Notes: a model not told the origin generated them from the sequence alone. A stretch of 9,039 nucleotides of DNA from an uncultured archaeon (GCA_902386085.1 CABMIA010000203.1:1-9039), one strand, 5' to 3'. Shown: positions 1 to 6,327, numbered from the stretch's first letter. Made by a program: numbers and translations.

Positions 1-83
1 GAAATACTCTCCGTAGTTTCATCTTTTTGTATCTCTGTATGGCGAATTATCCATTTTATGTTTTTGTCTGTCAACTTGACCAT
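1..83 (-). CDS. 5' end of an HTH/transposase-like gene (partial, cut by window edge)
   Basis: Reading leftward from an ATG at 83-81, an open frame of 27 codons runs off the window. It begins MVKLTDKNIKWIIRH and continues with polar residues (EIQKDETTES). From memory, this opening resembles the N-terminal helix-turn-helix of integrase-type transposases found in Methanosarcinales, which start with a similar MVKLTDK..KWII pattern; this is recall, not a search. The region visible is too short to show a catalytic domain. The in-frame codons upstream of the ATG are also open, so an earlier start cannot be excluded. A small hairpin ends at the base just before the ATG. It could equally be a non-transposase DNA-binding protein. 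Confidence 0.45.
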   Translation of the reverse strand, partial: MVKLTDKNIKWIIRHTEIQKDETTESI

Positions 84-100
84 CGGCTCTAAAGAAGCCG
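84..100 (-). promoter_or_regulatory. Hairpin directly abutting the start codon of the partial gene
   Basis: On the minus strand the sequence reads CGGCT-TCTTTAG-AGCCG followed immediately by ATG. This is a perfect 5-bp stem with a 7-nt loop. A stem here would hinder ribosome access on read-through transcripts, a known way for insertion sequences to limit transposase expression. The regulatory role is inferred. Confidence 0.3.
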
Positions 101-368
101 AACGAAATAATATCCGTACTCTACATTATAGATAAAGTATAGAAACGTCCTTCAGCATCATAATTACCTTATCATTATATTTTTCGGTCGTATGCGGATT
201 GACATAATTTATGTACAGATCCAAGAAAAAAATAAATCTGAGAGACCATTTTGGAACCTGAAATCGAAGGTTTCATTCACATCATTTGTCGCCATTTTGG
301 ATTATCAGTCTAAATCGATCGGGATATGACGATCAATAACATCTTTTGGTAACGAATCTTATAATGAT
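101..368. other. Intergenic spacer, no gene seen
   Basis: AT-rich sequence between the partial HTH gene and the 3' end of the cupin gene, both on the minus strand. No convincing ORF, RNA gene or long repeat is visible on either strand. The only recurring word noticed is a 10-nt direct repeat, CCATTTTGGA, near 247 and 292. It may hold the 3' untranslated region of the cupin gene and the promoter of the partial gene. Confidence 0.5.
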
Positions 369-1376
369 TTATCTCCTTAGTTCCCAGTACCCTTTTTGCA
401 CCTTCACTGCTTCCTGCTTTCCAGGCCATGGGGGCATGGTTGCGATGATAAAACTTAAAGACTCTGACCCAGTGTTACGGAATTGAAAATGAGTGCCTGT
501 TGGAATGGTCAAACATGTACCTGGATCGACATCAACAACCTCTTCCCTATCTCCCTGTTTCCGCCACACCTGTCCATTCCCCTGGATAAAAAACCAAATC
601 TCTTCAACTGTCTTATGTGCGACAGGTATTGAGATACCCTCTGGCGGTAATGTACAGTGAGCCAATCCACCTCTGTTCATATCCATGAATTTTCGAATCT
701 CTGATCCGTCAGGTGCTGAATAATAGTCGCCTGTTAATTGCATAGTTTTAAAATCCAAGGTATCAGGTTGTTTCCTCGATTCGATTGCTATTAAAATTGT
801 CGCAATAATCGGTGCAATAACTACCACCTTGAAGGCAAGTAAGAGCCAGCCCGAAAGGTGATCGATATAAATATATGGATTTTTGAATAAGAGTGTATCG
901 GGGACATTGAATACTGGTATAGCCTCCAGGAAATGCCATAAGAAGAAATCCTGCAATTTGGAAAAAGTAACTCCATATCCCTGATCAATTGGTTTTATAT
1001 CCACAAGACCATTTTCGTAGAGCAAGTAAAACAAGGATGTAAACCAATAGATAGATATAAAGAGAACCCAGACAGGATATACAACTGCCCAAATTCCACT
1101 CTTTTGTATCCTCTCAATAAACTTAGCTCGATTATTAGTCGTGGCAATTACCCAGATTAAAAAAACCATAAGGCAAAAAAAGATGGTGATAATAATAATT
1201 TGCAATGTTAGTGAAGCGCTTTCAACTGCCCATTCAAGAATGAATCTTGGGATGAAAAGCAGAGGGAACAGTATCAGCTGGAATATAAGAAAATCAAGCC
1301 CTCTTTGAATTATAGTGAGGGTTTCTTCGAATTTTTTTAAAGATTTAATAATTTTTTCTTTAAGCTCTTTATTCAT
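369..1376 (-). CDS. Four-helix membrane protein with C-terminal cupin domain
   Basis: This is a 335-residue protein counted from the ATG at 1376. An in-frame TTG three codons earlier is possible, but an AGGT Shine-Dalgarno-like site lies 9 nt before the ATG and too close to the TTG. Four hydrophobic segments lie near residues 27-47, 56-80, 95-121 and 174-199. A soluble C-terminal part (about 210-335) is a cupin. Its motif 1 has His254 and Glu258/259 followed by FFIQGNG, and the second His of the classical HxH is missing. Motif 2 reads GTCLTIPTGTHFQFRN, with His296. Cupins bind metal and small ligands; whether this one is an enzyme or a ligand sensor for the membrane part cannot be told. The stretch between helices 3 and 4 is rich in aromatic residues. 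No substrate is assigned. Confidence 0.8.
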   Translation of the reverse strand: MNKELKEKIIKSLKKFEETLTIIQRGLDFLIFQLILFPLLFIPRFILEWAVESASLTLQIIIITIFFCLMVFLIWVIATTNNRAKFIERIQKSGIWAVVYPVWVLFISIYWFTSLFYLLYENGLVDIKPIDQGYGVTFSKLQDFFLWHFLEAIPVFNVPDTLLFKNPYIYIDHLSGWLLLAFKVVVIAPIIATILIAIESRKQPDTLDFKTMQLTGDYYSAPDGSEIRKFMDMNRGGLAHCTLPPEGISIPVAHKTVEEIWFFIQGNGQVWRKQGDREEVVDVDPGTCLTIPTGTHFQFRNTGSESLSFIIATMPPWPGKQEAVKVQKGYWELRR

Positions 1377-1407
1377 TATTTCCAAACCTATTGCATCGCC
1401 GCCAAGA

Positions 1408-1415
1408 TAATAATT
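1408..1415 (-). promoter_or_regulatory. TATA-box candidate for the cupin gene
   Basis: On the minus strand AATTATTA, preceded by the purine-rich AGGAAA (BRE-like), lies about 35 bases before the ATG at 1376. Start of transcription would fall near 1385, giving a very short leader. Placed by eye from the archaeal TATA-to-start distance. Confidence 0.3.
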
Positions 1416-1493
1416 TTCCTAAAGCCAATGGTTGTAGCTAGATTTCAAGATTTTTTTCTTATATTTGCCATCTCTTTGCCCCTTCGCAAACAA

Positions 1494-1501
1494 TTATTAA
1501 A
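1494..1501 (+). promoter_or_regulatory. TATA-box candidate for sat
   Basis: TTATTAAA lies about 40 bases before the sat ATG, which would give a leader of roughly 15 nt. A second candidate, CATTTAAG at 1511-1518, would give a leaderless message. No strong Shine-Dalgarno site precedes the ATG (only GGGATT). Confidence 0.3.
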
Positions 1502-1537
1502 CAGAAACCGCATTTAAGCCCAAAATCCGGGATTACC

Positions 1538-2674
1538 ATGACACAAATAAAACCTCACGGCGGAAAGTTAATCAACAGGACATTAACCGAACAGAAACGA
1601 AAAAAGATCATCGAACAGGCTTCTGAATACCAGAGTGTTCCCATCAGCGTTGACCTGATGAAAGATGTGGAGAACATCGCTTCAGGACTGTTCAGCCCGC
1701 TTGAGGGATTCAACTGCCGCGAGGAGTATGAGAGCGTCCTCTACAACAAGCGCCTCTCGAACGGTCTTCCCTGGACGCTCCCGATCGTGCTTGATACCGA
1801 TAACAGCGACATAAAAGAAGGGGATAACATTCTCCTGAAGAGCAATGACCATCTCGCTGCAGTGATGGCGGTCGAAGAAGTGTTCAGCTACGATAAAAGG
1901 GCATATGCAGAGCAGGTGTTCGGGACGAATGACGCCGCCCATCCGGGGGTTGCAAAGACATATTCCATGAAAGACACGCTGCTTGGCGGGAAAATAAGCC
2001 TGATAAACGAGTCGGAAACACCTTATTTTAAATATGCGCTGAAACCGGCAGAGACAAGGAACCTGTTCAAGGAAAAAGGATGGGAAAAAGTAGTCGGGTT
2101 CCAGACGCGCAACGTTGCACACCTTGGTCATGAATACCTGCAAAAATCCGCGCTTACCATGGTGGACGGGCTTTTCATAAACCCTGTCATCGGCAAGAAA
2201 AAGAAAGGTGATTTCAGGGATGATGTTATACTTGAGAGTTACGAGGTGCTTATCGATAATTATTATCCCAAGGACAGGGTTGTTCTTGGCATCTTCCAGA
2301 CCGAGATGCGCTACGCAGGCCCGCGCGAGGCGATATTCCACGCGATCGTCCGGAAGAACTACGGGTGCACGCATTTCATAATCGGGCGCGACCATGCGGG
2401 TGTCGGAAGCTATTATCACCCCTATGCGGCGCAGGAGATATTCAAGGAATTCCCTGATATCGGCATCGAGCCAATGTTCTTCATGTCATTTTTCCACTGC
2501 AACAAATGCGGCGGGATTACGAACGACAAGGTATGCCCGCACAACGACAGGATAGATTTTTCAGGCACTAAGATGAGGCAGATGATCGAAGCAGGAAAGA
2601 GACCGCCTGCGGATTCGATGAGGCCCGAGGTCGCTGACGTGATTTTGAAGTCGGGAAAGCCGTTCGTGGAGTAG
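1538..2674 (+). CDS. sat: Sulfate adenylyltransferase (ATP sulfurylase)
   Basis: This cytoplasmic enzyme makes adenosine 5'-phosphosulfate and pyrophosphate from ATP and sulfate, the activating step of sulfate assimilation or reduction. The 378 residues match the usual 370-400 of prokaryotic single-domain Sat. The N-terminus MTQIKPHGGKLINR is typical and supports the ATG at 1538. Active-site signatures are QTRNVAHLGH (189-198, with the HxxH at His195/His198), GRDHAGVG (283-290) and FSGTKMR (341-347). The usual Pro after QTRN is Val here. Cys321, Cys324, Cys333 and His335 form the CxxC...CxH zinc site seen in archaeal and Thermus enzymes. No aprAB, dsr or APS kinase gene lies in the window, so assimilatory and dissimilatory roles cannot be separated. 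A TusA-like relic follows in the same frame. Confidence 0.97.
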   Translation: MTQIKPHGGKLINRTLTEQKRKKIIEQASEYQSVPISVDLMKDVENIASGLFSPLEGFNCREEYESVLYNKRLSNGLPWTLPIVLDTDNSDIKEGDNILLKSNDHLAAVMAVEEVFSYDKRAYAEQVFGTNDAAHPGVAKTYSMKDTLLGGKISLINESETPYFKYALKPAETRNLFKEKGWEKVVGFQTRNVAHLGHEYLQKSALTMVDGLFINPVIGKKKKGDFRDDVILESYEVLIDNYYPKDRVVLGIFQTEMRYAGPREAIFHAIVRKNYGCTHFIIGRDHAGVGSYYHPYAAQEIFKEFPDIGIEPMFFMSFFHCNKCGGITNDKVCPHNDRIDFSGTKMRQMIEAGKRPPADSMRPEVADVILKSGKPFVE

Positions 2675-2794
2675 AGGATTGGAAATTCGGTATTTTTATC
2701 AGATAACAAGTTAGATGCCAGAGGCAGAGTATGTCCATTGCCTCTGTTCTACACCAAGAAAAAGATGGATGAACTTATCCCGCTATTGAAATAG
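2675..2794 (+). pseudogene. Truncated TusA/SirA-family sulfur-carrier remnant
   Basis: From 2711 the frame that continues past the sat stop encodes LDARGRVCPLPLFYTKKK followed by MDELIPLLK, then a TAG at 2792. This is the first third of a TusA/SirA-family protein, with the diagnostic CPxP (Cys codon at 2732-2734) and the TKK...EL helix. Family members are about 75-80 residues; only about 27 are present. No ATG, GTG or TTG lies in frame between the sat stop and the motif, and no matching continuation was found in the other two frames. TusA-type proteins carry sulfur as a persulfide, so the location beside sat makes functional sense. As it stands the fragment is probably a dead relic, unless the TAG of sat is read through. 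Confidence 0.65.
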
Positions 2795-2833
2795 ATAAGT
2801 TGATGTGGTTGGCATCCTTCTTAGTTAAAAAAA

Positions 2834-2839
2834 GAGGAG
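2834..2839 (+). promoter_or_regulatory. Shine-Dalgarno site of the Hfq/LSm-like gene
   Basis: GAGGAG lies 3 nt before the ATG at 2843. The core is strong but the spacing is short. It fixes the start of the small gene that follows. Confidence 0.65.
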
Positions 2840-2842
2840 CAT

Positions 2843-3061
2843 ATGAAATTAGATAAAATTGGACAAACATCTGAATTGAAGAGCATAAAAGAGATGCTAA
2901 ATGGTTTTTTGGGTAAAGATGTAAATATTTCAATTAGAAGTGGAACTAGGCTTAAAGGCAGGTTGGAGTCGGTCTCAACATATGAATTGGTTATTACTGT
3001 ATCTCATAAGCCCGTAGTGGTTTTAAAACACGCAATTGATTACGTTGAATTAGCTGAGTAG
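2843..3061 (+). CDS. Hfq/LSm-like RNA-binding protein
   Basis: This is a 72-residue protein with an N-terminal helix (about 8-22) followed by an Sm-type barrel. The Sm1 region is GKDVNISIRSGTRLKGRLES (24-43), and the Sm2-like strand is VVVLKHAIDYVEL (58-70). The KHAI tetrapeptide is the hallmark of bacterial Hfq (YKHAIS) rather than of ordinary archaeal Sm proteins, which carry an RG motif at this place. The length equals an Hfq core without the C-terminal tail. Such proteins form hexamers or heptamers that bind U- or A-rich RNA and modulate small-RNA regulation. The gene stands alone downstream of sat and the TusA remnant, with its own ribosome site. The Sm fold is well supported; the exact target is unknown. 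Confidence 0.8.
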   Translation: MKLDKIGQTSELKSIKEMLNGFLGKDVNISIRSGTRLKGRLESVSTYELVITVSHKPVVVLKHAIDYVELAE

Positions 3062-3276
3062 GTATCATGGAAGGGGATTTTCAGGAATTCCTCTATCCTG
3101 TCTTTCTTGTAAAAATAGATATCAGGAGGTGTAGAGATGGGAGCGCTCATTCCCATCCCTGTTGTACAGTATGCCGTGATGTGATCGCACATGCCCTTAC
3201 TCCTTTCTGGTTATTTAAGCATTGTAAATGGGATGATTTTGCATCCAACCTTTGCTCATTGGAATAAAGGTGGATT
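3062..3276 (+). other. Structured intergenic region before the S-layer promoter
   Basis: No convincing protein gene is seen here apart from the 15-codon ORF. The content is the strong AGGAGGT, two inverted repeats at 3136-3157 and 3179-3192, and then AT-rich sequence leading into the promoter. A small RNA cannot be excluded. Confidence 0.4.
3124..3184 (+). CDS. Possible 15-codon leader ORF with a strong ribosome site
   Basis: AGGAGGT at 3124-3130 is the best Shine-Dalgarno sequence in the window. It stands 6 nt before an ATG at 3137 that opens only 15 codons (MGALIPIPVVQYAVM) before TGA at 3182-3184. The start codon lies inside a perfect 7-bp inverted repeat, GATGGGA/TCCCATC (3136-3142 and 3151-3157, loop 8 nt). 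A second inverted repeat, ATGTG-ATCG-CACAT, covers the stop (3179-3192). The peptide matches nothing I recognise. It could be a leader peptide, a decayed gene start or chance. The frame reopens after the TGA but runs into the S-layer promoter. Confidence 0.2.
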
Positions 3277-3345
3277 AATTTGCCTTAAATATTCGGTTTT
3301 TGGAATGATGATGGCAACAGTTGCTGATTTCTCCAATATTATATA
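3277..3345 (+). promoter_or_regulatory. S-layer gene promoter: conserved upstream element plus TATA box
   Basis: A 30-bp element at 3277-3306 has the pattern AATTTGCC-N2-AA-N-TATTCGGTTTTTG-N-AAT. It matches the element at 7509-7538 upstream of pstS at 26 of 30 positions. Weaker similarity continues (GCAA, then TTTCTC) down to a shared TTATATA at 3339-3345. The TATA box centre is 26 bases before the ATG at 3368, so the message would be leaderless or nearly so, in keeping with the absence of a clear Shine-Dalgarno site. The element is probably a regulator-binding or promoter-enhancing site; the regulator is unknown. Confidence 0.55.
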
Positions 3346-3367
3346 GGTTCGGGAAAATGTCTGGCGC

Positions 3368-5518
3368 ATGGAGAAAAAAATAATTAAAATAATGACAATA
3401 CTTGCGCTTTCATTCGTACTGGCAATGCCTGCAACCGCAGCAAATGTAACCAAAGTTGAGATTCACGGCGTGGTTTTCGACGAGGGATCGAAAGTGTACA
3501 ACAAAACACTTTTATAGGATGCCCAGAACTTTACGGGCTTCTATTATAACTTTAATGGAGGTAAGTCAGGTGAAACTCTCAGGATCATTCAACCTGCTTC
3601 AAGCTTAAAAGCCAGCAGCAGGACTATCCAGATGAATAATCTATATTATAATACCTCACGCACTGACCAGAATTATACGGTGTTCACCGAAAAAGGATTG
3701 AAGGTTGAAAACGGTCTTAATTATAATAGCAGTACGAACACCTTTACAAAAACCGAAGCAGGGGGCAAATATGCACAGCTCGGCTGGTTCGGTGACCGGT
3801 ACGTTGCTGTGAACGGCAAATCAAACAAACTTGCAAAATTGATTAAGGAGCAGAAAAAAGAAGAAAAACAGACATTGAAGCTCGGCACAGTTTGGGATCT
3901 CGGAGAAGGTTACAACCTTACAATTGAATCCCTTGATACAAGAGCAGCTCCAAGACAGGCATGGATTTCACTTAACAGGGATGGCAAAGCTCTTGATAAC
4001 AAAGTAGTCAACGAAGGAGATATTTATACATACGTTTCGAAAAACGTGAACGGCGAATCCAGTGTGCCGGTATTTGTCACTTATGTGGAAAGTATTTTCA
4101 CGGGTGGCGAGGGTATGTCCGCAATGGTCCAGCTCAGATATACCTGGCTAATATCCCAGAATGTGTTTGAAGTCAAAGTCGGGGATACATTTGGAATATT
4201 TGAGGTAAAGGAGGCAAATGAGAATTACCTGAGCCTCTATAACAAAGATAAGCAAATAAATCTTACACAGAATAGTGTTTCACCGTTATATGGCGATCTG
4301 AAGTTCAAAATAGCAGATAGTGACACTGCCCTTCGGTTTTATCCGATTCTCGAAAAAACTAAACCAGGGAAATACGAGATTCGCGGCCGGGCTTTTGATG
4401 AAAAATCAAAAATCTTTAATACGACATTACAGTGGGATGCCCAGAAATTCCCTGGTTTCTGGTACGCCCTCAACAACGGGAAATCAGGTGAAACTCTCAC
4501 CATTACTCAACCTGCCTCAAGTTTAAAAGCCAGCAGCAGGGCTATTTTGAAAGATAATCTGTTCTATAACACCTCACGCGTAGACCTGAACTATAGTGTG
4601 TTCACACAAAAAGGGTATACAGTGGAGTATGGCCTGAGTTACAACAGTTCAAGAGGATTTACAAAGGGCAGCACGGGCGGCAAATATGCGCAGCTTGGCT
4701 GGTTCGGCGATCAGTATGTGGCTGTGAATGGTAAAGCCAACAAATTAGCTAAATTGATATATTCTCAGGATAAAAGGGAAAAAAAGACAATAAAGCTCGG
4801 TGAAGCCTGGAACCTCGGGGAAGGTTACAACCTTACGGTAGAAGCACTGGATACACATGTATCTCCAAGACAGGCGCATCTGACTTTAACCAGGGACGGA
4901 AATAAACTGGATGATAAGCACTTAACAGAAGATGAGGTTTATACATATGTTGAAAAAAGCCTGGATGGGGAATCCGATGTCCCGGTATTCGTGACATATG
5001 TTGAGAGTATATTTACAGGTGCAGAAGGCATGGCTTCACAAGTCCAGCTCAGATATACCTGGCTGATCTCCCGGAATGTGCTTGAAGTCAGCGTTGGAGA
5101 TAAGTTCGGGATATTTGAGGTAAAGGAGGCAAATGAAAATTACCTGCTCCTTTATAATAAAGACAAGCAAATAGATCTAAGTCAAAATGCTGTTCAACCT
5201 TTATATGGCGATATGAAGTTTAAAATAGCAGACAAGGATGATGCTCTCCGGTTTTATCCGATTTTCGAACAAACAATTCAGGAAAAACCTAAGGTGGAAT
5301 TAAAAGCGGCAGGTGCCACAGCAACCGCTACCATTGAGCCAGATACAACACAGACCATAGCTGCAATTCCAGCGTCTGCATCGATACAGGCAGCAGCCAC
5401 ATCTGTGAAAGCAGGAACAACAGAAAGTACAATACAAAAGCTGCTTGGATTCTGGGGCTTTTATGCAATATTAGGCATTAGTGGTGCAGCATACTTTGTG
5501 CTAAGGGAGAAAGATTAA
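3368..5518 (+). CDS. S-layer protein, tandem domains; frame interrupted by one amber codon
   Basis: Read through a single TAG (codon 50, 3515-3517), the frame encodes 716 positions with the full Methanosarcina S-layer layout. This comprises a signal peptide (residues 1-24, Lys-rich start, hydrophobic core, ATA cleavage site), two S-layer duplication domains (about 29-334 and 335-637), an Ala/Thr-rich tether (about 643-690), a C-terminal membrane helix (about 693-711) and a short basic/acidic end (REKD). The family forms the outer protein lattice of methanogen cells. The amber codon replaces a Trp: TLL-TAG-DAQNF in copy 1 aligns with TLQ-W-DAQKF in copy 2 (TGG at 4433-4435). Without readthrough, only 3632-5518 (628 aa from an internal ATG) is a plain ORF, and it lacks the signal peptide. 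Several N-x-S/T glycosylation sequons are present. The likely causes are a nonsense mutation or sequence error; pyrrolysine is less likely because nearby genes stop with TAG. Confidence 0.85.
3452..4369 (+). repeat. S-layer duplication domain, copy 1
   Basis: This codes for residues 29-334 of the S-layer protein. It begins KVEIHG and ends shortly after ALRFYPILEK. It aligns with copy 2 at an offset of 306 residues; shared blocks include GKYAQLGWFGD, NLGEGYNLT (DLGEGYNLT here), PVFVTYVESIFTG, VQLRYTWLIS and FGIFEVKEANENYL. It contains the amber codon. Confidence 0.85.
4370..5278 (+). repeat. S-layer duplication domain, copy 2
   Basis: This codes for residues 335-637 of the S-layer protein, from KYEIRG to RFYPIFEQTI. 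It is homologous to copy 1 along its whole length, with conserved DNA words such as AAAGCCAGCAGCAGG near both copy starts. It retains the Trp (356) that is an amber codon in copy 1. Confidence 0.85.
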
Positions 5519-5522
5519 AAAC

Positions 5523-5554
5523 ATCTTCTTTTATCATTTTTATGCCTATTTTTT
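5523..5554 (+). terminator. T-rich archaeal terminator after the S-layer gene
   Basis: Three runs of T (four, five and six) lie within about 30 bases just after the TAA, without a GC-rich stem. Oligo-T tracts are sufficient for archaeal RNA polymerase termination. Confidence 0.55.
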
Positions 5555-5563
5555 GACCTTTAT

Positions 5564-5614
5564 GGTTTTGTTCAAATTGTGACAAAACCTGCCTGTATAT
5601 TCAGGGATATATAT
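5564..5614 (+). promoter_or_regulatory. Inverted repeat plus TATA box before the 38-aa gene
   Basis: A perfect 8-bp inverted repeat, GGTTTTGT-N10-ACAAAACC (5564-5571 and 5582-5589), lies just upstream of TATATAT at 5608-5614. The layout fits a dimeric-regulator operator beside a promoter. Transcription from this TATA box would start close to the GTG at 5638. An alternative TATA (GTATATT near 5595) would leave a leader that includes the AGGAAGGG ribosome site. Confidence 0.35.
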
Positions 5615-5637
5615 CATCTATTATTATAGGAAGGGCG

Positions 5638-5754
5638 GTGACCAAAATACGTTCAGTCAAAGAAGGGATCATTTTTGCCTTCCATAGCGAATGGGATGGT
5701 GAAGAAGTCAGATGGCATATCGAATCAGGTAAGAATAACTCAGGAATATTATGA
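5638..5754 (+). CDS. Small 38-residue protein, translationally coupled to the next gene
   Basis: A GTG start at 5638 is preceded by AGGAAGGG and opens 38 codons. The product has a basic N-terminus, TKIRSVKEG, then IIFAFHSEWDGEEVRWHIES. Its TGA (5752-5754) overlaps the ATG of the following gene in an ATGA, the classical arrangement for coupled translation. There is no signal peptide or membrane helix. I do not recognise a family. It may be a genuine small protein or the front piece of a longer ancestor. The ribosome site and overlap are the main support. Confidence 0.45.
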   Translation: MTKIRSVKEGIIFAFHSEWDGEEVRWHIESGKNNSGIL

Positions 5755-6050
5755 ATGATAGGGATATTTTTGTTCGGAAAACCGCCAATTACCGGATCTG
5801 GGTAGATGATGCAGGAGTGGGACGCATCCGTATCCTGAAAAGGATAAACTTCAAGACGCTCGTAAGCCTTTTTGAGGAACTTCACGGTGAGATAAAAAAG
5901 AGGATTGCAGGCAATCCCGGAAAAGTTCATATTATTTTTTATATATCGAAATCACTCTATGATGAAATGTCGGTCAATGCAAAGGAATTCCTAGGATTTT
6001 GTCAATCCTGCATGGGCATCAAGTTCGAGCTTGTCTTGATTGAGCTGTAG
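5751..6050 (+). CDS. Uncharacterised 99-residue alpha/beta protein (STAS-like pattern)
   Basis: The ATG at 5751 has AGGA five bases upstream and overlaps the stop of the 38-aa gene. The protein alternates strands and helices: YRIWVDDAGVGRIRIL (14-29), a helix through LVSLFEELHGEIKKRI (37-52), a strand KVHIIFYIS (58-66), a helix MSVNAKEFLGFCQSCM (73-88) and a final strand IKFELVLIEL. This order, with a short loop then a helix after the central strand, recalls STAS/SpoIIAA-like regulatory domains, but no diagnostic phosphorylatable Ser motif is evident. The last 49 bases overlap the convergent ribbon-helix-helix gene. Function is unknown; the pair with the 38-aa gene is probably one transcript. 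Confidence 0.65.
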   Translation: MNDRDIFVRKTANYRIWVDDAGVGRIRILKRINFKTLVSLFEELHGEIKKRIAGNPGKVHIIFYISKSLYDEMSVNAKEFLGFCQSCMGIKFELVLIEL

Positions 6051-6283
6051 AAAAATAAATCAATTCCATCTCCAGATGTCGTATCCCAATCAAGAGAAAG
6101 TTCTTTCTCCTCCTTTTTCCTCTCTTTATATCCTTCGCTCAATTCTTTTATAAGATTGGCTTTTTTTTCTCTCTCGACCTGTTCCCTGACCGCTTCAGCT
6201 ATAAATGCGGATTTATTCTTCACATTCTTCAGCATCTCTGCGATTTCGAAGGGAAGGGTAATTTTGATTCTCACTGTATTCAT
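6002..6283 (-). CDS. Ribbon-helix-helix antitoxin-like protein, apparently without its toxin
   Basis: This is a 93-residue protein starting MNTVRIKITLPFEIAEMLKN. A short beta strand (3-9) and two helices (about 11-20 and 24-39) form a ribbon-helix-helix DNA-binding fold of the CopG/MetJ-Arc type. A charged helix (KERKKEEKEL) and an acidic tail, DWDTTSGDGID (65-75), follow. That tail is what MazE/VapB-type antitoxins with this fold usually end on, with the toxin gene starting at or over the stop. Here residues 76-93 instead read antisense through the 3' end of the convergent 99-aa gene, and no toxin gene follows. AGGTG lies 4 nt before the ATG. It would bind its own promoter as a dimer; the tail would normally neutralise a toxin. 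It is probably an orphan left by a rearrangement near 6050-6058. Confidence 0.7.
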   Translation of the reverse strand: MNTVRIKITLPFEIAEMLKNVKNKSAFIAEAVREQVEREKKANLIKELSEGYKERKKEEKELSLDWDTTSGDGIDLFFYSSIKTSSNLMPMQD

Positions 6284-6327
6284 TATACACCTTAAATGAA
6301 ATGTTATTTATGTGTACAGAAGATTGC

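Noticed and set aside
1682..2419. Long minus-strand open frame opposite sat (245 codons)
   Set aside because: It lies entirely within sat on the opposite strand, has no family motif, and reads as the antisense shadow of a well-conserved gene.
3067..3267. 66-codon plus-strand open frame after the Hfq-like gene
   Set aside because: It has no ribosome site, Cys/His-rich random-looking composition, and covers a region with palindromes and a competing strong ribosome site in another frame.
3256..3453. Minus-strand open frame across the S-layer promoter
   Set aside because: It is antisense to the conserved promoter element and the S-layer signal peptide, which explain the sequence better.
3515..3517. 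Amber codon as proof of pyrrolysine use
   Set aside because: sat, the Hfq-like gene and the 99-aa gene all end in TAG within 3 kb, which is unlike genomes that decode TAG as pyrrolysine; kept only as a minor alternative.
4320..4526. Alternative-frame ORF inside the S-layer gene
   Set aside because: It lies within the domain duplication in a different frame, has no ribosome site and no independent protein features.
5601..5930. Minus-strand ORF opposite the 38-aa and 99-aa genes
   Set aside because: The plus-strand pair has ribosome sites and an ATGA overlap; the minus-strand reading has neither.
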